Of a stretch of DNA of 64,000 nucleotides, positions 44,540 through 54,026 are shown piece after piece. Numbering within the stretch: the first letter of the stretch is position 1; the number at the start of each line of letters is the position of its first letter. Source of the stretch: Alkalihalophilus marmarensis DSM 21297 (GTDB lineage: Bacteria; Bacillota; Bacilli; Bacillales; Bacillaceae_D); contig NZ_ATAE01000056.1 of the NCBI RefSeq assembly GCF_000474275.2, forward strand, positions 124,001-188,000, written 5' to 3'. A program made the position numbers and the translations under genes. The notes under the pieces were generated by a model. The model ran no database searches. It worked only from the letters and a program-made list of their open reading frames with translations, and was not told the DNA's origin.

Positions 44540-45640
44540 ATGAATGTGAGTAATCATCCAACTAATTTAAAGAGTGAAGCGGCTTCCTTTTTAACTCAAT
44601 GTTACTCAGAACTGGGCTTATCTAGTATACAATTAAACGATCGGATAGATGAAGTAAATCAAGAAATTGAGCAAACGGGTACATATACACACACGAGAGA
44701 AGAGCTCAGGCACGGTGCAAAAATGGCATGGAGAAACAGTAACCGCTGCATCGGACGTTTATTTTGGGAATCAATGCATGTTCTTGATGAGAGAGGCTTG
44801 AGTAAGGAGGAAGAGATTGCTGACGCTCTTTTTTATCATTTAACCTATGCGACAAATGAAGGCAAAGTCATCCCAACTATAACGGTTTTTAAGCCTGCAT
44901 CGAACAATCAGGTACCGGTCCGCATCTGGAACCATCAATTAATTCGTTATGCAGGGTATGAAACAGAGAGTGGAACTATTGGAGACCCTGCTTCTATTGC
45001 CTTTACGAAGCAATGTGAGGAACTTGGCTGGAAGGGAGAAGGGACCCCTTTTGATGTGCTGCCTCTAGTCATTCAATGCGGCAAGCGGACGCCAAAGTGG
45101 TTTGAGATTCCAAAAGATTGCATCATGGAAGTGCCGATTACTCACCCGGCAAAGCCCCAATTTAAGGGGTTGAACTTAAAATGGTATGGTGTGCCGTTTA
45201 TTTCAGATATGCGGCTTGAGATCGGGGGCATTGATTATGTCGCAGCCCCTTTTAATGGCTGGTATATGGGAACTGAAATTGGAGCAAGGAATTTGGCAGA
45301 TGAAACAAGATATCATATGCTGCCAAAAGTGGCGGGGATTCTTGGGCTCAATTCTGAGAGAGAAGCTTATTTATGGAGGGATGAAGCGCTGGTTGAATTA
45401 AATCGTGCGGTGCTTTATTCTTTTAAAGAAGCAGGAGTGAGCATTGTGGATCACCACACAGCAGCCAAGCAGTTCAAGCGATTTGAGGAAAGAGAAGAGG
45501 ATGCTGGCAGACCGGTTACTGGGATGTGGAGCTGGCTGATCCCGCCAATGTCTCCTGCAGCAACTCATATTTTCCATAAAGATTACGATAATAAAGTAGT
45601 AAGTCCGAATTATTTTTATCAAGAGCAGCCTTACAAGTAA
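44540..45640 (+). CDS. nos: Nitric oxide synthase oxygenase
   Basis: 366 residues: oxygenase domain only, as in Bacillus NOS, which borrows cellular reductases. It makes NO and citrulline from arginine. Heme ligand Cys70 in '[14 protein letters not shown]'; the arginine-binding Glu is in '[14 protein letters not shown]'; the C-terminal '[17 protein letters not shown]' lines the pterin/heme pocket. In Bacillus, NO protects against oxidative stress, which fits the neighbouring peroxidase. Confidence 0.96.
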   Translation: MNVSNHPTNLKSEAASFLTQCYSELGLSSIQLNDRIDEVNQEIEQTGTYTHTREELRHGAKMAWRNSNRCIGRLFWESMHVLDERGLSKEEEIADALFYHLTYATNEGKVIPTITVFKPASNNQVPVRIWNHQLIRYAGYETESGTIGDPASIAFTKQCEELGWKGEGTPFDVLPLVIQCGKRTPKWFEIPKDCIMEVPITHPAKPQFKGLNLKWYGVPFISDMRLEIGGIDYVAAPFNGWYMGTEIGARNLADETRYHMLPKVAGILGLNSEREAYLWRDEALVELNRAVLYSFKEAGVSIVDHHTAAKQFKRFEEREEDAGRPVTGMWSWLIPPMSPAATHIFHKDYDNKVVSPNYFYQEQPYK

Positions 45641-45699
45641 AAGTATGCTTTCTTATTGTGTCTGGCAAAAGTGTCCGGCAATGAGAAAGGATGCTTTTT
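45640..45699 (+). terminator. Terminator of nos
   Basis: AAGTATGCTTTCTTATTG pairs with CAATGAGAAAGGATGCTT (a few mismatches) around a loop with TCTGGCAAAAGTGTCCGG, then TTTT. Confidence 0.75.
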
Positions 45700-45810
45700 T
45701 ATATGATGGTGCAAGGGATTGGTCGTTACGATACAATTAAGAAGCAGTAAAAGATAAAATGTTAGACAGCATAAATATATTGTGAAGTTACGCAGAAAAG
45801 GACGGATAGA

Positions 45811-47694
45811 ATGAGCATTTTACAAGTAGAGCATTTAACCAAAACATATGGGGATAAAACTCTTTTCGATGATCTTTCATTTACAATTAATCAAAAAGAG
45901 AGAATTGGATTGATCGGAATAAACGGCACTGGAAAATCAACTCTATTGAAGGTGCTTGCTAAAATTGAGGGAATGGATTCAGGCGAATTAATTCATGCGA
46001 ATGATTTTCAGATTGAATATTTGCCGCAGCAGCCGGAGCTTGAAGCAGGGTTAACTGTGCTTGAGCAGATCTATTACGGAGACTCACCAATTATGAAGAC
46101 GATGAGAGCATATGAAGAAATGGTCTTAGAGCTTGAACGTGATCCGGCTAATGAAAAGAAATTAGCTTCCTTAATGAAGCTGCAGCAGAAAATGGACGAG
46201 CTTGATGCTTGGGAAGCGAATACGACTGCTAAGACAATTTTATCGAAGCTTGGTATAACGGATTACACGGAAAAAGTAGATTCCCTTTCTGGCGGACAGA
46301 AAAAACGGGTTGCGATTGCGAAAGCACTAATTCAGCCAGCGGACCTTCTATTATTAGATGAGCCGACTAACCACTTAGACCATGCAGTGATTGAATGGCT
46401 TGAAGGGTTCCTCGCTCAGTACCGCGGGGCATTTATCGTCATTACGCATGATCGTTATTTCTTAACGCGCGTCACAAATAAGATGATTGAACTTGACCGT
46501 GGCAGGCTTCATACATATGAGGGGAATTATGAAGAATATCTTTCATTGAAAGCGGAACGAGAAGAACAAGAGCATACGCAGGAAAGAAAGCGCCAAAATC
46601 TCTTAAGAAGAGAGCTTGCTTGGCTGCACCGCGGGGCGAAGGCAAGAACGACAAAACAGAAGGCAAGAATTCAGCGGGTAGATGAGCTGAAAGAAGATAC
46701 ACCTGAGTTTTTGAATCGTGAGTTTGATTTTGCTATCGGTTCAACGAGACTCGGCAAGCAAGTGCTTGAAGTAAAAGGTTTAACAAAGCATTTTGGGGAT
46801 AAACAGTTAATAACAAATTTGAATTATTTGATCGTAAAAGGTGAACGACTTGGAATTGTCGGCCCTAATGGAAGCGGGAAAACGACGCTGCTTCAACTGC
46901 TCGCAGGCAGAGTAAAACCAACAAGCGGCGAGGTTCTTGTTGGTGAAACAGTCAAAATTGGATATTACACTCAAGAGGATGAAGAGATTGATGGAGGCCT
47001 TCGTGTTATTGACTATATAAAAGAAGTGGCGGAGGTTGTTCATACTGTTAATCATGAGGTCATTACAGCCGAGCAAATGCTTGAGCGTTTCTTATTTCCT
47101 CGTTCGATGCAGTATACGTATGTAAGACGTTTATCAGGCGGTGAGAAGCGTCGATTGTATCTTTTGAAAATCCTGATGGGAGAGCCGAATGTGTTATTCC
47201 TTGATGAGCCGACAAATGATCTTGATACACAAACTCTTTCTGTCCTTGAAGATTACCTAGATCAGTTCCCGGGTGTCGTTGTCACCGTTTCGCATGACCG
47301 CTATTTTCTCGATCGGGTGGTTGATCATTTGCTTGTCTTTAAAGGAGAAGGCAGCATAGAGCGTTTCCAAGGACATTATAGCGACTTTCTTCAATCACAA
47401 GAAGAAGATGCAGCTCTTCAAAAAGTGAAAGAGAAAACAGAAGCACCTAAAGTAGAAAAAACAAAACGTAAATTGTCTTACCACGAGCAAAAAGAGTGGG
47501 ACGGTATTGAAGAGAAAATTGAGAAGCTCGAAATGAAAACAGCAGAGCTAGAAGAAGCGATTACTAAAGCAGGAAGTGACTACGGGAAAATAAGTGAATT
47601 GATGAGTGAGAAAGAAAAGGTTGAAACTGAGCTGAATCATACGATGGAACGCTGGGAAGAACTCTCTATACTCATTGAAGAGCTTCAAGGTTAG
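45811..47694 (+). CDS. ABC-F family ATPase (Uup/YfmR-like)
   Basis: 627 residues, no membrane segments. Two ATPase domains: Walker A 'GINGTGKST' with signature 'LSGGQKKR' and 'LLLLDEPTNHLD'; Walker A 'GPNGSGKTT' with 'LSGGEKRR' and 'VLFLDEPTNDLD'. The basic linker 'RRELAWLHRGAKARTTKQKA' is that of ABC-F ribosome-binding proteins. A C-terminal coiled coil (about 560-627, 'EEKIEKLEMKTAELEEAITK') matches Uup/YfmR. Such factors resolve stalled or proline-rich translation; it is unlikely to be a drug-resistance ABC-F. Confidence 0.92.
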   Translation: MSILQVEHLTKTYGDKTLFDDLSFTINQKERIGLIGINGTGKSTLLKVLAKIEGMDSGELIHANDFQIEYLPQQPELEAGLTVLEQIYYGDSPIMKTMRAYEEMVLELERDPANEKKLASLMKLQQKMDELDAWEANTTAKTILSKLGITDYTEKVDSLSGGQKKRVAIAKALIQPADLLLLDEPTNHLDHAVIEWLEGFLAQYRGAFIVITHDRYFLTRVTNKMIELDRGRLHTYEGNYEEYLSLKAEREEQEHTQERKRQNLLRRELAWLHRGAKARTTKQKARIQRVDELKEDTPEFLNREFDFAIGSTRLGKQVLEVKGLTKHFGDKQLITNLNYLIVKGERLGIVGPNGSGKTTLLQLLAGRVKPTSGEVLVGETVKIGYYTQEDEEIDGGLRVIDYIKEVAEVVHTVNHEVITAEQMLERFLFPRSMQYTYVRRLSGGEKRRLYLLKILMGEPNVLFLDEPTNDLDTQTLSVLEDYLDQFPGVVVTVSHDRYFLDRVVDHLLVFKGEGSIERFQGHYSDFLQSQEEDAALQKVKEKTEAPKVEKTKRKLSYHEQKEWDGIEEKIEKLEMKTAELEEAITKAGSDYGKISELMSEKEKVETELNHTMERWEELSILIEELQG

Positions 47695-47790
47695 AAAAAA
47701 GGTATAAAGAAGTTGTACAAAGCCCTCGCATAATCGACGTAATACGATACAATGTAGTGAGAAGGAACTGAACATTGCAGGGACAGTAAA

Positions 47791-47871
47791 ATGCTCTTTG
47801 ACTGGGCGGACCAAGCAATGTATCAAGCGAAGAAAAAAGGCCGGAATCAAGTACTGGTTTATAACAAATAA
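47791..47871 (+). pseudogene. Relic of a GGDEF (diguanylate cyclase) domain C-terminus
   Basis: A 26-codon frame reads 'MLFDWADQAMYQAKKKGRNQ' and continues to a stop after 'YNK'. This is the conserved C-terminal end of GGDEF domains (ADxAMYxAKxxGRN). No GGDEF active-site half is present upstream, only 96 bp of other sequence after the ABC-F gene. A terminator follows directly, as it would have followed the intact gene. Confidence 0.75.
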
Positions 47872-47874
47872 TAC

Positions 47875-47903
47875 AAAAGCAACCAAAGATGGTTGCTTTT
47901 TTT
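47875..47903 (+). terminator. Terminator after the GGDEF relic
   Basis: AAAAGCAACC and GGTTGCTTTT perfect stem around AAAGAT, then TTT. Confidence 0.85.
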
Positions 47904-47952
47904 GATTGAGTTGATTGATTTTGAACGAATAATTGAATGTTTTTGATTGATT
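47899..47952. promoter_or_regulatory. Candidate FruR operator repeats
   Basis: TTTTTGATTGA occurs at 47899 and again at 47940, 41 bp apart, with a related TTGATTGATTTTGAA between. The second copy overlaps the -35 box. DeoR-type regulators often use spaced direct repeats; assignment to FruR is inferred. Confidence 0.4.
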
Positions 47953-47975
47953 ATAAATGAATTTGGTTGTATACT
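47947..47975 (+). promoter_or_regulatory. Sigma-A promoter of fruRKA
   Basis: TTGATT, 17 bp, TATACT, 30 bp before fruR. Confidence 0.65.
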
Positions 47976-48005
47976 CATAGTAATTAATAACGTAAGAGGT
48001 GTTTA

Positions 48006-48764
48006 ATGATGCTTACGATCGAACGTCAAGAAACGATTCTTTCATTGCTGAAAGAAAAAGAAACAATAAAAATTCAAGAAATCATTGAAATAACAGGGTC
48101 TTCTGAGTCCACTATTAGAAGAGATTTAAAGGAACTAGAGCAATCAAAGAAATTAAAGCGCATACATGGCGGAGCAACATTATTTCAAAAGAAGCTGGTT
48201 GAGCCGACTGTAGCAGAAAAAACAGTCAAAAACCGTCAAGAAAAGCAGATGATCGCTAAAAAAGCGGCAGACTTAGTTGAAGAAGGAGATTGTCTCTTTC
48301 TAGATGCTGGTACGAGTACGGTTGAAATGATTCCTTTTCTTAAAGGCAAGGATATCGTCGTTGTCACAAATGGGTTGAATAATATTGCAGAGCTGCTTGA
48401 AGCAGAAATTGAAACCCATGTGGTCGGAGGATATGTGAAAAAAGGAACGAGAGCATTTGTTGGCCGTGGTGCGATTCAATCATTAAGAGGGTTTCGTTTT
48501 GACAAAGCGTTCATTGGTACGAATGGTATAAGCTTGAAAGATGGCTGTACAACGCCCGATCCAGAAGAGGCCTTTATTAAAGAAGAAGCGATCAAGCTTG
48601 CTGCCGAAAGTTTTGTGTTAGCTGATCATACGAAGTTTGGTGAAGTATCCTTTTCAAAATTTGCCGATGTGAAAGAAGTCGTCATTCTAACAAGTGCCCA
48701 AATTGATTCTGAACTGCGTAACCAGATAAGCCAAGCAACGAAAGTAGAGGTATTTCCATCATGA
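48006..48764 (+). CDS. fruR: DeoR-family fructose operon regulator
   Basis: 252 residues (ATG 48006 or the next codon). DeoR helix-turn-helix: 'ERQETILSLLKEKETIKIQE' then 'GSSESTIRRDLKELEQ'. The sugar-phosphate sensing domain has 'DCLFLDAGTSTVEMIP' and 'FIGTNGISLKDGCTTPD'. AGAGGTG precedes the start. FruR represses the operon until fructose-1-phosphate is present. Its end overlaps fruK by 4 bp. Confidence 0.93.
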   Translation: MMLTIERQETILSLLKEKETIKIQEIIEITGSSESTIRRDLKELEQSKKLKRIHGGATLFQKKLVEPTVAEKTVKNRQEKQMIAKKAADLVEEGDCLFLDAGTSTVEMIPFLKGKDIVVVTNGLNNIAELLEAEIETHVVGGYVKKGTRAFVGRGAIQSLRGFRFDKAFIGTNGISLKDGCTTPDPEEAFIKEEAIKLAAESFVLADHTKFGEVSFSKFADVKEVVILTSAQIDSELRNQISQATKVEVFPS

Positions 48765-49675
48765 TTTATACGATTACACTTAATCCTGCAGTTGATTATT
48801 TCTTGGAGGTTGATCATTTTACAGCAGGAGCCGTTAACCGTTCTAACGCCGAAAGAAAAGTTCCGGGCGGTAAGGGAATTAATGTATCTAGAGTATTACA
48901 GCGACTCGGACATAAGAGTGAGGCGTTAGGGTTTATCGGAGGGTTTACTGGAGATTTTATTGCTTCCTCACTTGAGGCGGAGTCCATTCAGACGAACTTC
49001 ATTAAAGTTCACGGCGATTCAAGAATTAACGTCAAATTATATAGTGAAACAGAAACTGAGATAAACGGTTCATCCCCAATTATTACGAAAGCTCATGTGA
49101 CTCAATTAAAGGGACAGATTGAAAGGCTAAGCGAAGGGGATGTCTTAGTTCTTGCTGGGAGCGTTCCAAGTTCACTTGATGATGACTTATACCAAGTATT
49201 AATAGAAGCGGCTAGAGAGCGAGGGGTGTTTGTATGCTTAGATACAAGCGGTGAACCTTTAAGAAAAGCGATAGAGGCTAAACCTTCATTAATTAAACCC
49301 AATCATCATGAACTGGGCGAGCTATTTGGAGTACAAATTAAAAATATTGATGAAGCACTGCCCTATGTCAGCCACCTTATTGAAAAAGGAATTGAGTATG
49401 TTCTTATCTCTTTTGCAGGTGAAGGAGCACTGCTTGGAACAAAAGAGGGAATTTATTCAGCTGTTCCTCCAAAAGGGAAGGTACAAAATTCAGTAGGTGC
49501 TGGAGACTCTACAGTAGCTGGATTTATCAATTCAGTACTAGCAGATTCAACAGATGTAGAAAAGCTTGCTTTTGCAGTAGCATGCGGAAGTGCTACCGCA
49601 TTTTCTAAAAGCTTCTGCGAGCTAGAAGATGTGAAGAGATTAAAAGAGAGTATTGAAATAAAACATATAAAGTAA
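48761..49675 (+). CDS. fruK: 1-phosphofructokinase
   Basis: 304 residues, PfkB family. N-terminal 'YTITLNPAVDYFLEVDHFTA' and 'VPGGKGINVSRVLQRLGH'; C-terminal signature 'NSVGAGDSTVAGF' with the catalytic Asp. It converts fructose-1-phosphate, made by FruA, to fructose-1,6-bisphosphate. Start overlaps the fruR stop (ATGA). Confidence 0.95.
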   Translation: MIYTITLNPAVDYFLEVDHFTAGAVNRSNAERKVPGGKGINVSRVLQRLGHKSEALGFIGGFTGDFIASSLEAESIQTNFIKVHGDSRINVKLYSETETEINGSSPIITKAHVTQLKGQIERLSEGDVLVLAGSVPSSLDDDLYQVLIEAARERGVFVCLDTSGEPLRKAIEAKPSLIKPNHHELGELFGVQIKNIDEALPYVSHLIEKGIEYVLISFAGEGALLGTKEGIYSAVPPKGKVQNSVGAGDSTVAGFINSVLADSTDVEKLAFAVACGSATAFSKSFCELEDVKRLKESIEIKHIK

Positions 49676-49702
49676 AAGATCTTAGGGGGAGGGTGATTAG
49701 AA

Positions 49703-51559
49703 ATGAGAATATCAGATTTACTAAAAAGTGAAACGATTGTCCTTAATATGAGCGCCACTAAAAAGGGAGAGGCTATTAGTGAGCTGGTGAACTGCTTAGA
49801 TAAAGCTGGCAGACTATCAAATGCTAAAGAATACAAGCAGGCTATTGAGGCCCGTGAAGCACAAAGTACAACAGGGATCGGTGAAGGCATTGCGATCCCG
49901 CACGCTAAAACGAGTGCAGTCAATACACCAGCTATTGCTTTTGGCCGCTCCAAAGACGGGGTTGATTATGAAGCATTAGATGGCCAGCCGAGTTATTTAT
50001 TCTTTATGATTGCCGCATCTGAAGGGGCAAATAATGAGCATCTAGAAACTCTTTCAAGACTTTCAACCTTTTTAATGGATGAAGCATTACGTGAAAAGTT
50101 AATGCAAGCGCAATCAAAAGAAGAAATCCTGGCTGCGATTGACCAAAAAGAAAGCGAAGAAGAGATTGAGGCTGAAAGGGAGAGTGAAGACACATCTTCA
50201 ACAGGTATTCAAATCCTTGCGGTTACAGGCTGTCCGACAGGAATTGCTCATACCTACATGGCTGCAGACGCCTTAAAGGAAGAAGCCAAAAAGCAAGGTG
50301 TATCCATTAAAGTAGAAACAAACGGTTCAAGCGGAGTGAAAAACCGCTTGTCAGATCAAGAGATTAAAGACGCAAAAGCGATTATTGTTACAGCAGATAC
50401 AAAAATTGAAATGGACCGATTTGCTGGTAAACCTGTGATTCAAGGACCTGTAACCGATGGAATTAGACGTCCAAAAGAGCTTATTCAACAAGCAATCGCA
50501 GGTGAAGCGCCGATTTATCAAGCTAGAGGTGCATCTAGTGGTGAAAAGAATGCAGGAGAAGGGACTAAGAAAAACGGATTCTATAAACACTTAATGAATG
50601 GTGTATCCAACATGCTTCCATTTGTTGTTGGGGGCGGGATCTTAATTGCGATCTCCTTTATGTTCGGTATTGATTCTGATAATCAATTTGCCCAAATGTT
50701 AAGTGAGATTGGTGGAGGAAATGCATTCTTCCTGATGATCCCGGTATTATCTGCTTTCATTGCGATGAGTATTGCTGATCGACCTGGCTTTGCCGCTGGT
50801 ATGGTAGGGGGACTAATTGCATTAAATGGTGAAGCTGGTTTCTTAGGCGGCTTAATTGCTGGTTTCCTTGCAGGGTACCTGGCTCTCCTTGTGAAGTGGG
50901 CGCTAAGGGGGCTGCCAGCTTCTCTAGAAGGTATTCGTACAATTTTGTTTTACCCAGTCTTAAATATCTTCTTAACAGGAATGATTATGCTTCTTCTTGT
51001 TACTCCGCTTTCTGCGTTTAACACGGGACTTGAAAACTGGTTAGGCGGTATGGGCACAACTAATATGGTCATCCTCGGATTGATACTCGGAGCAATGATG
51101 GCGATTGATATGGGTGGTCCGATTAACAAAGCGGCATTTACGTTCGGTATTGCGATGATTGATGCCGGGAATTTTGGTCCGCATGCTGCTGTCATGGCAG
51201 GCGGGATGGTTCCTCCATTAGGTATTGCACTTGCTACAACATTCTTTAAACAGAAGTTTACAAAGCAAGAACGAGAAGCAGGAAAGACTAACTATATTTT
51301 AGGGGCATCATTTATTACAGAAGGGGCTATCCCATTTGCAGCATCAGACCCTGCACGTGTCATCCCAGCTGTTATTACAGGATCTGCAGTAGCAGGTGCT
51401 TTGACGGCATTGTTTGGCATCGGTTTAAGAGCACCACACGGCGGAGTATTTGTTATCCCGTTAGTTGAAGGCGGGTTCTTATTATATGGATTAGCGATTT
51501 TAATAGGAGCTGTAGTTACGGCTGTTATGTTAGGAGTATTGAAAAAACGAGTTGCATAA
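49703..51559 (+). CDS. fruA: PTS fructose transporter EIIABC
   Basis: 618 residues. EIIA (1-150) with phospho-His67 in 'GIAIPHAKTS'; EIIB (about 168-265) with phospho-Cys177 in 'AVTGCPTGIAHTYMAADAL'; EIIC (about 285-615) with ten or so membrane helices ('MAIDMGGPINKAAFTFG', 'GASFITEGAIPFAASDPARV'). It imports fructose as fructose-1-phosphate. Domain order A-B-C is that of Bacillus FruA. The acidic linker 'KESEEEIEAERESEDTSS' separates A and B. Confidence 0.95.
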   Translation: MRISDLLKSETIVLNMSATKKGEAISELVNCLDKAGRLSNAKEYKQAIEAREAQSTTGIGEGIAIPHAKTSAVNTPAIAFGRSKDGVDYEALDGQPSYLFFMIAASEGANNEHLETLSRLSTFLMDEALREKLMQAQSKEEILAAIDQKESEEEIEAERESEDTSSTGIQILAVTGCPTGIAHTYMAADALKEEAKKQGVSIKVETNGSSGVKNRLSDQEIKDAKAIIVTADTKIEMDRFAGKPVIQGPVTDGIRRPKELIQQAIAGEAPIYQARGASSGEKNAGEGTKKNGFYKHLMNGVSNMLPFVVGGGILIAISFMFGIDSDNQFAQMLSEIGGGNAFFLMIPVLSAFIAMSIADRPGFAAGMVGGLIALNGEAGFLGGLIAGFLAGYLALLVKWALRGLPASLEGIRTILFYPVLNIFLTGMIMLLLVTPLSAFNTGLENWLGGMGTTNMVILGLILGAMMAIDMGGPINKAAFTFGIAMIDAGNFGPHAAVMAGGMVPPLGIALATTFFKQKFTKQEREAGKTNYILGASFITEGAIPFAASDPARVIPAVITGSAVAGALTALFGIGLRAPHGGVFVIPLVEGGFLLYGLAILIGAVVTAVMLGVLKKRVA

Positions 51560-51575
51560 AAAACACGCAACAAAT

Positions 51576-51610
51576 GACCAAGGTGATAGACGCCTTGGTC
51601 TATTTTAATT
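51576..51610 (+). terminator. Terminator of the fru operon
   Basis: GACCAAGG and CCTTGGTC perfect stem, then TATTTTAATT. Confidence 0.7.
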
Positions 51611-51680
51611 AAAATTAGTTGATCAGTTGACTGATTTTTCTATATACTTTGTATGAATGATAGTGAAATGAGGTATGAGG

Positions 51681-53123
51681 ATGATAGATGGCACATGTTT
51701 TCTAGAGGCAACCATAGATGAACTTCAAAGAATGATGGACCAGCAAGAAGTAACAGCGGTAAAACTGACCCGATATTATTTGGACCGAGTCGCAGCTTAT
51801 GATCAACAACTTTCTTCTGTTTTAGAGATAAACCCTGATGCTCTACATACTGCAGCGGCACTTGATGCTGAGAGATCACGAACAGGCAAAAGGAGTATGC
51901 TGCATGGTATTCCCATTTTATTGAAGGATAATATTGATACGAAAGATAAACTGCATACGAGTGCCGGAGCGCTTGTTTTAGAACATTCTTATGCAAAAAA
52001 GGACGCTTTTCTTGTTAAGAGATTACGTGAAGCGGGAGCCGTTATTTTAGGGAAGACGAATATGTCAGAGTGGGCCTATTTCATGTCAACCGAAAATATG
52101 CCCAGTGGATATAGTTCAAGAGGAGGACAGACAGAAAACCCTTATGGAATAGGGAAATTTGATGTAGGCGGCTCAAGTTCGGGCTCAGGTGCGGCGATTG
52201 CTGCAAACTTTGCGGTTGCTGCAGTTGGAACGGAGACTTCGGGTTCGATTTTAAGTCCCTCTAGTCAAAACAGTATTGTGGGAATTAAACCGACGGTCGG
52301 GTTAGTTTCAAGATCAGGGATTATCCCGCTTTCACACACGCAAGATACGGCAGGCCCTATGGCAAGAACTGTGAGAGACGCTGTATATTTATTATGCGAA
52401 ATGATGGGTGAGGACGAGGACGATCTCATTACAACAGTTTGTCCTTACCAACCAGATCAGCTGTTGAAGGCGTTGAATAACAGCAGTTTACATGAGAAGC
52501 GTATAGGTATTGTCCGTGAAAAGGTGATGGACCTTTTGGGAGAAGAGAAGGGGGAGGTATATGAGACAGCATTAAAACAATTATCCCACGCTGGTGCAAA
52601 GGTGATTGATGATGTGAAAATACCTTCTAGTACAAGGAAGTGGTCTTATAACGTATTAACCTATGAATTTAAAGCAAATGTAAATAAGTACCTCTCAGAG
52701 CTTGATTCATCTATTTCTGTCCGGACGCTTACTGATATAATCGATTGGAATAAGAATCATCACGAGAAAGCGTTAAAGTACGGACAGTCATTACTTATTG
52801 AGGCAGATAAGACTTCTGGCAAACTAACAGAGAAAGACTACCTAAAAGCACTGAATGAGGATGCATATTTTTCAGCAACAGAAGGAATAGATGCGGTTTT
52901 AAGAGAACATCAACTTGATGTCATCGTGTTTCCAAATAATTTAGGGGCAGCTATCCCTGCTAAAGCCGGCTATCCTTCAATAACTGTACCAGCGGGTTAC
53001 ACAGAATCAGGTGAACCAGTCGGGATAACATTTACTGCTAAAGCGTGGCAAGAGCCATTATTAATTGAGATTGCAGAAGCATTTGAGAAGCTGACGAAGG
53101 CAAGAAAGCAGCCATTACTATAA
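51681..53123 (+). CDS. Amidase signature family hydrolase
   Basis: 480 residues from ATG 51681 (GAGG at the right distance; ATG 51675 is closer than is usual). Ser-cisSer-Lys triad visible: Lys in 'IPILLKDNIDT', cis-Ser in 'FDVGGSSSGSGAAIAANFA', and nucleophile Ser in 'GTETSGSILSPSS'. It resembles stand-alone amidases rather than GatA; no gatB or gatC lies nearby. It would hydrolyse an unknown amide. Downstream is the thiamine riboswitch, probably a separate unit. Confidence 0.88.
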   Translation: MIDGTCFLEATIDELQRMMDQQEVTAVKLTRYYLDRVAAYDQQLSSVLEINPDALHTAAALDAERSRTGKRSMLHGIPILLKDNIDTKDKLHTSAGALVLEHSYAKKDAFLVKRLREAGAVILGKTNMSEWAYFMSTENMPSGYSSRGGQTENPYGIGKFDVGGSSSGSGAAIAANFAVAAVGTETSGSILSPSSQNSIVGIKPTVGLVSRSGIIPLSHTQDTAGPMARTVRDAVYLLCEMMGEDEDDLITTVCPYQPDQLLKALNNSSLHEKRIGIVREKVMDLLGEEKGEVYETALKQLSHAGAKVIDDVKIPSSTRKWSYNVLTYEFKANVNKYLSELDSSISVRTLTDIIDWNKNHHEKALKYGQSLLIEADKTSGKLTEKDYLKALNEDAYFSATEGIDAVLREHQLDVIVFPNNLGAAIPAKAGYPSITVPAGYTESGEPVGITFTAKAWQEPLLIEIAEAFEKLTKARKQPLL

Positions 53124-53186
53124 TCTGTGTGTCGCTAAATTTTGATGTTTATGCTAGACTAAACACTAGATTAACAATTAAATGAT

Positions 53187-53277
53187 TTCCACTAGGGGTG
53201 TCAGTTTGTCTGACTGAGAGAGGGAAGCCTCAACTCTTATAACCTGATCTAGCTTGTACTAGCGTAGGGAAGTGGTG
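53187..53277 (+). ncRNA. TPP riboswitch (THI element)
   Basis: The hallmark segments are in order: ACTAGGGGTGTC, CTGAGAGAGGG, AACCTGATCTAGCTTGTACT and AGCGTAGGGAAGTGG. It lies directly before thiT and senses thiamin pyrophosphate to shut off thiamin uptake. Confidence 0.95.
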
Positions 53278-53315
53278 GCACATTCTATTTAACGTCGAAT
53301 AACTATGTGTACATG

Positions 53316-53350
53316 ACATCCCCTCCGTGGAAACGAAAGGGGATTTTTTT
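53316..53350 (+). terminator. Expression platform of the TPP riboswitch
   Basis: ATCCCCT and AGGGGAT pair, followed by TTTTTTT and then the thiT ATG at 53351. The ribosome-binding AAAGGGG is the right arm of the terminator stem, so the same hairpin can end transcription and hide the ribosome site. Confidence 0.8.
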
Positions 53351-53914
53351 ATGAATCGGGAACGTTTAACGATTATGATTGAAATAGCAGTTATGGCAGG
53401 ACTTGCGCTTGTCTTAAGCTTTGTCAAATTTGGAGCGCTGTGGGCGATGGGCGGTTCGATTTCTCTTGTGATGGTTCCTATCTTTCTTCTAGCCTTCCGC
53501 CGAGGGTTAAAAGTTGGACTGTTAACAGGCCTCCTCGTTGGTTTACTAGGGCTCGTAACAGGACCGACAATTGTCCATCCTGTTCAGTTGGTGCTCGACT
53601 ATCCTCTTGCTTTTATGGTGTTAGGGTTTGCGGGGCTATTTGCTTCAAGGCAGGCAGTTCCTAAATTAAGCTATATTGTTCTTGGTTTAGTGCTGGCTAC
53701 TGTGTTGCGTTTCTTAAGTCACTTTGTTTCCGGAGTCATTTGGTTTGGACAATATGCACCGGATGGAATGAACCCAAGTGTCTATTCTTTTCTATATAAC
53801 CTTTCGTACCTGCTTCCGGAAATGCTCATTACCTTGGCCATCATTTTATTTTTGGCAAGGTCTTACTCACAATTTTTTAAAGCAGGTAAAACAAGTACAG
53901 TGTTATCTTCTTAA
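53351..53914 (+). CDS. thiT: Thiamin ECF transporter S component
   Basis: 187 residues, six membrane helices. The ThiT pattern is present: 'IEIAVMAGLALVLSFVKFGA', 'WAMGGSISLVMVPIFLLAFR', 'PVQLVLDYPLAFMVLG' and 'RFLSHFVSGVIWFGQYAPDG'. It binds thiamin outside the cell and works with the shared EcfAA'T module, encoded elsewhere. The TPP riboswitch before it confirms the role. An in-frame GTG at 53327 lies in the terminator and is not the start. Confidence 0.95.
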   Translation: MNRERLTIMIEIAVMAGLALVLSFVKFGALWAMGGSISLVMVPIFLLAFRRGLKVGLLTGLLVGLLGLVTGPTIVHPVQLVLDYPLAFMVLGFAGLFASRQAVPKLSYIVLGLVLATVLRFLSHFVSGVIWFGQYAPDGMNPSVYSFLYNLSYLLPEMLITLAIILFLARSYSQFFKAGKTSTVLSS

Positions 53915-53922
53915 TAATTATC

Positions 53923-53952
53923 AGACCTCCCGAATTTTTGGAGGTCTTTTTT
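53923..53952 (+). terminator. Terminator of thiT
   Basis: AGACCTCC and GGAGGTCT perfect stem around CGAATTTTT, then TTTTT. Confidence 0.88.
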
Positions 53953-54026
53953 GTGGTTAAGAAAGGGTTTTCCAGCCAGCATTTAGGGAATAAGTAGTAT
54001 AGAAGCAGATTTTGGGAGGGGATAAT

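Noticed and set aside
47700-47790. Further GGDEF coding sequence upstream of the relic
   Set aside because: Translation in all frames gives no GGDEF-like residues before the last 26 codons.
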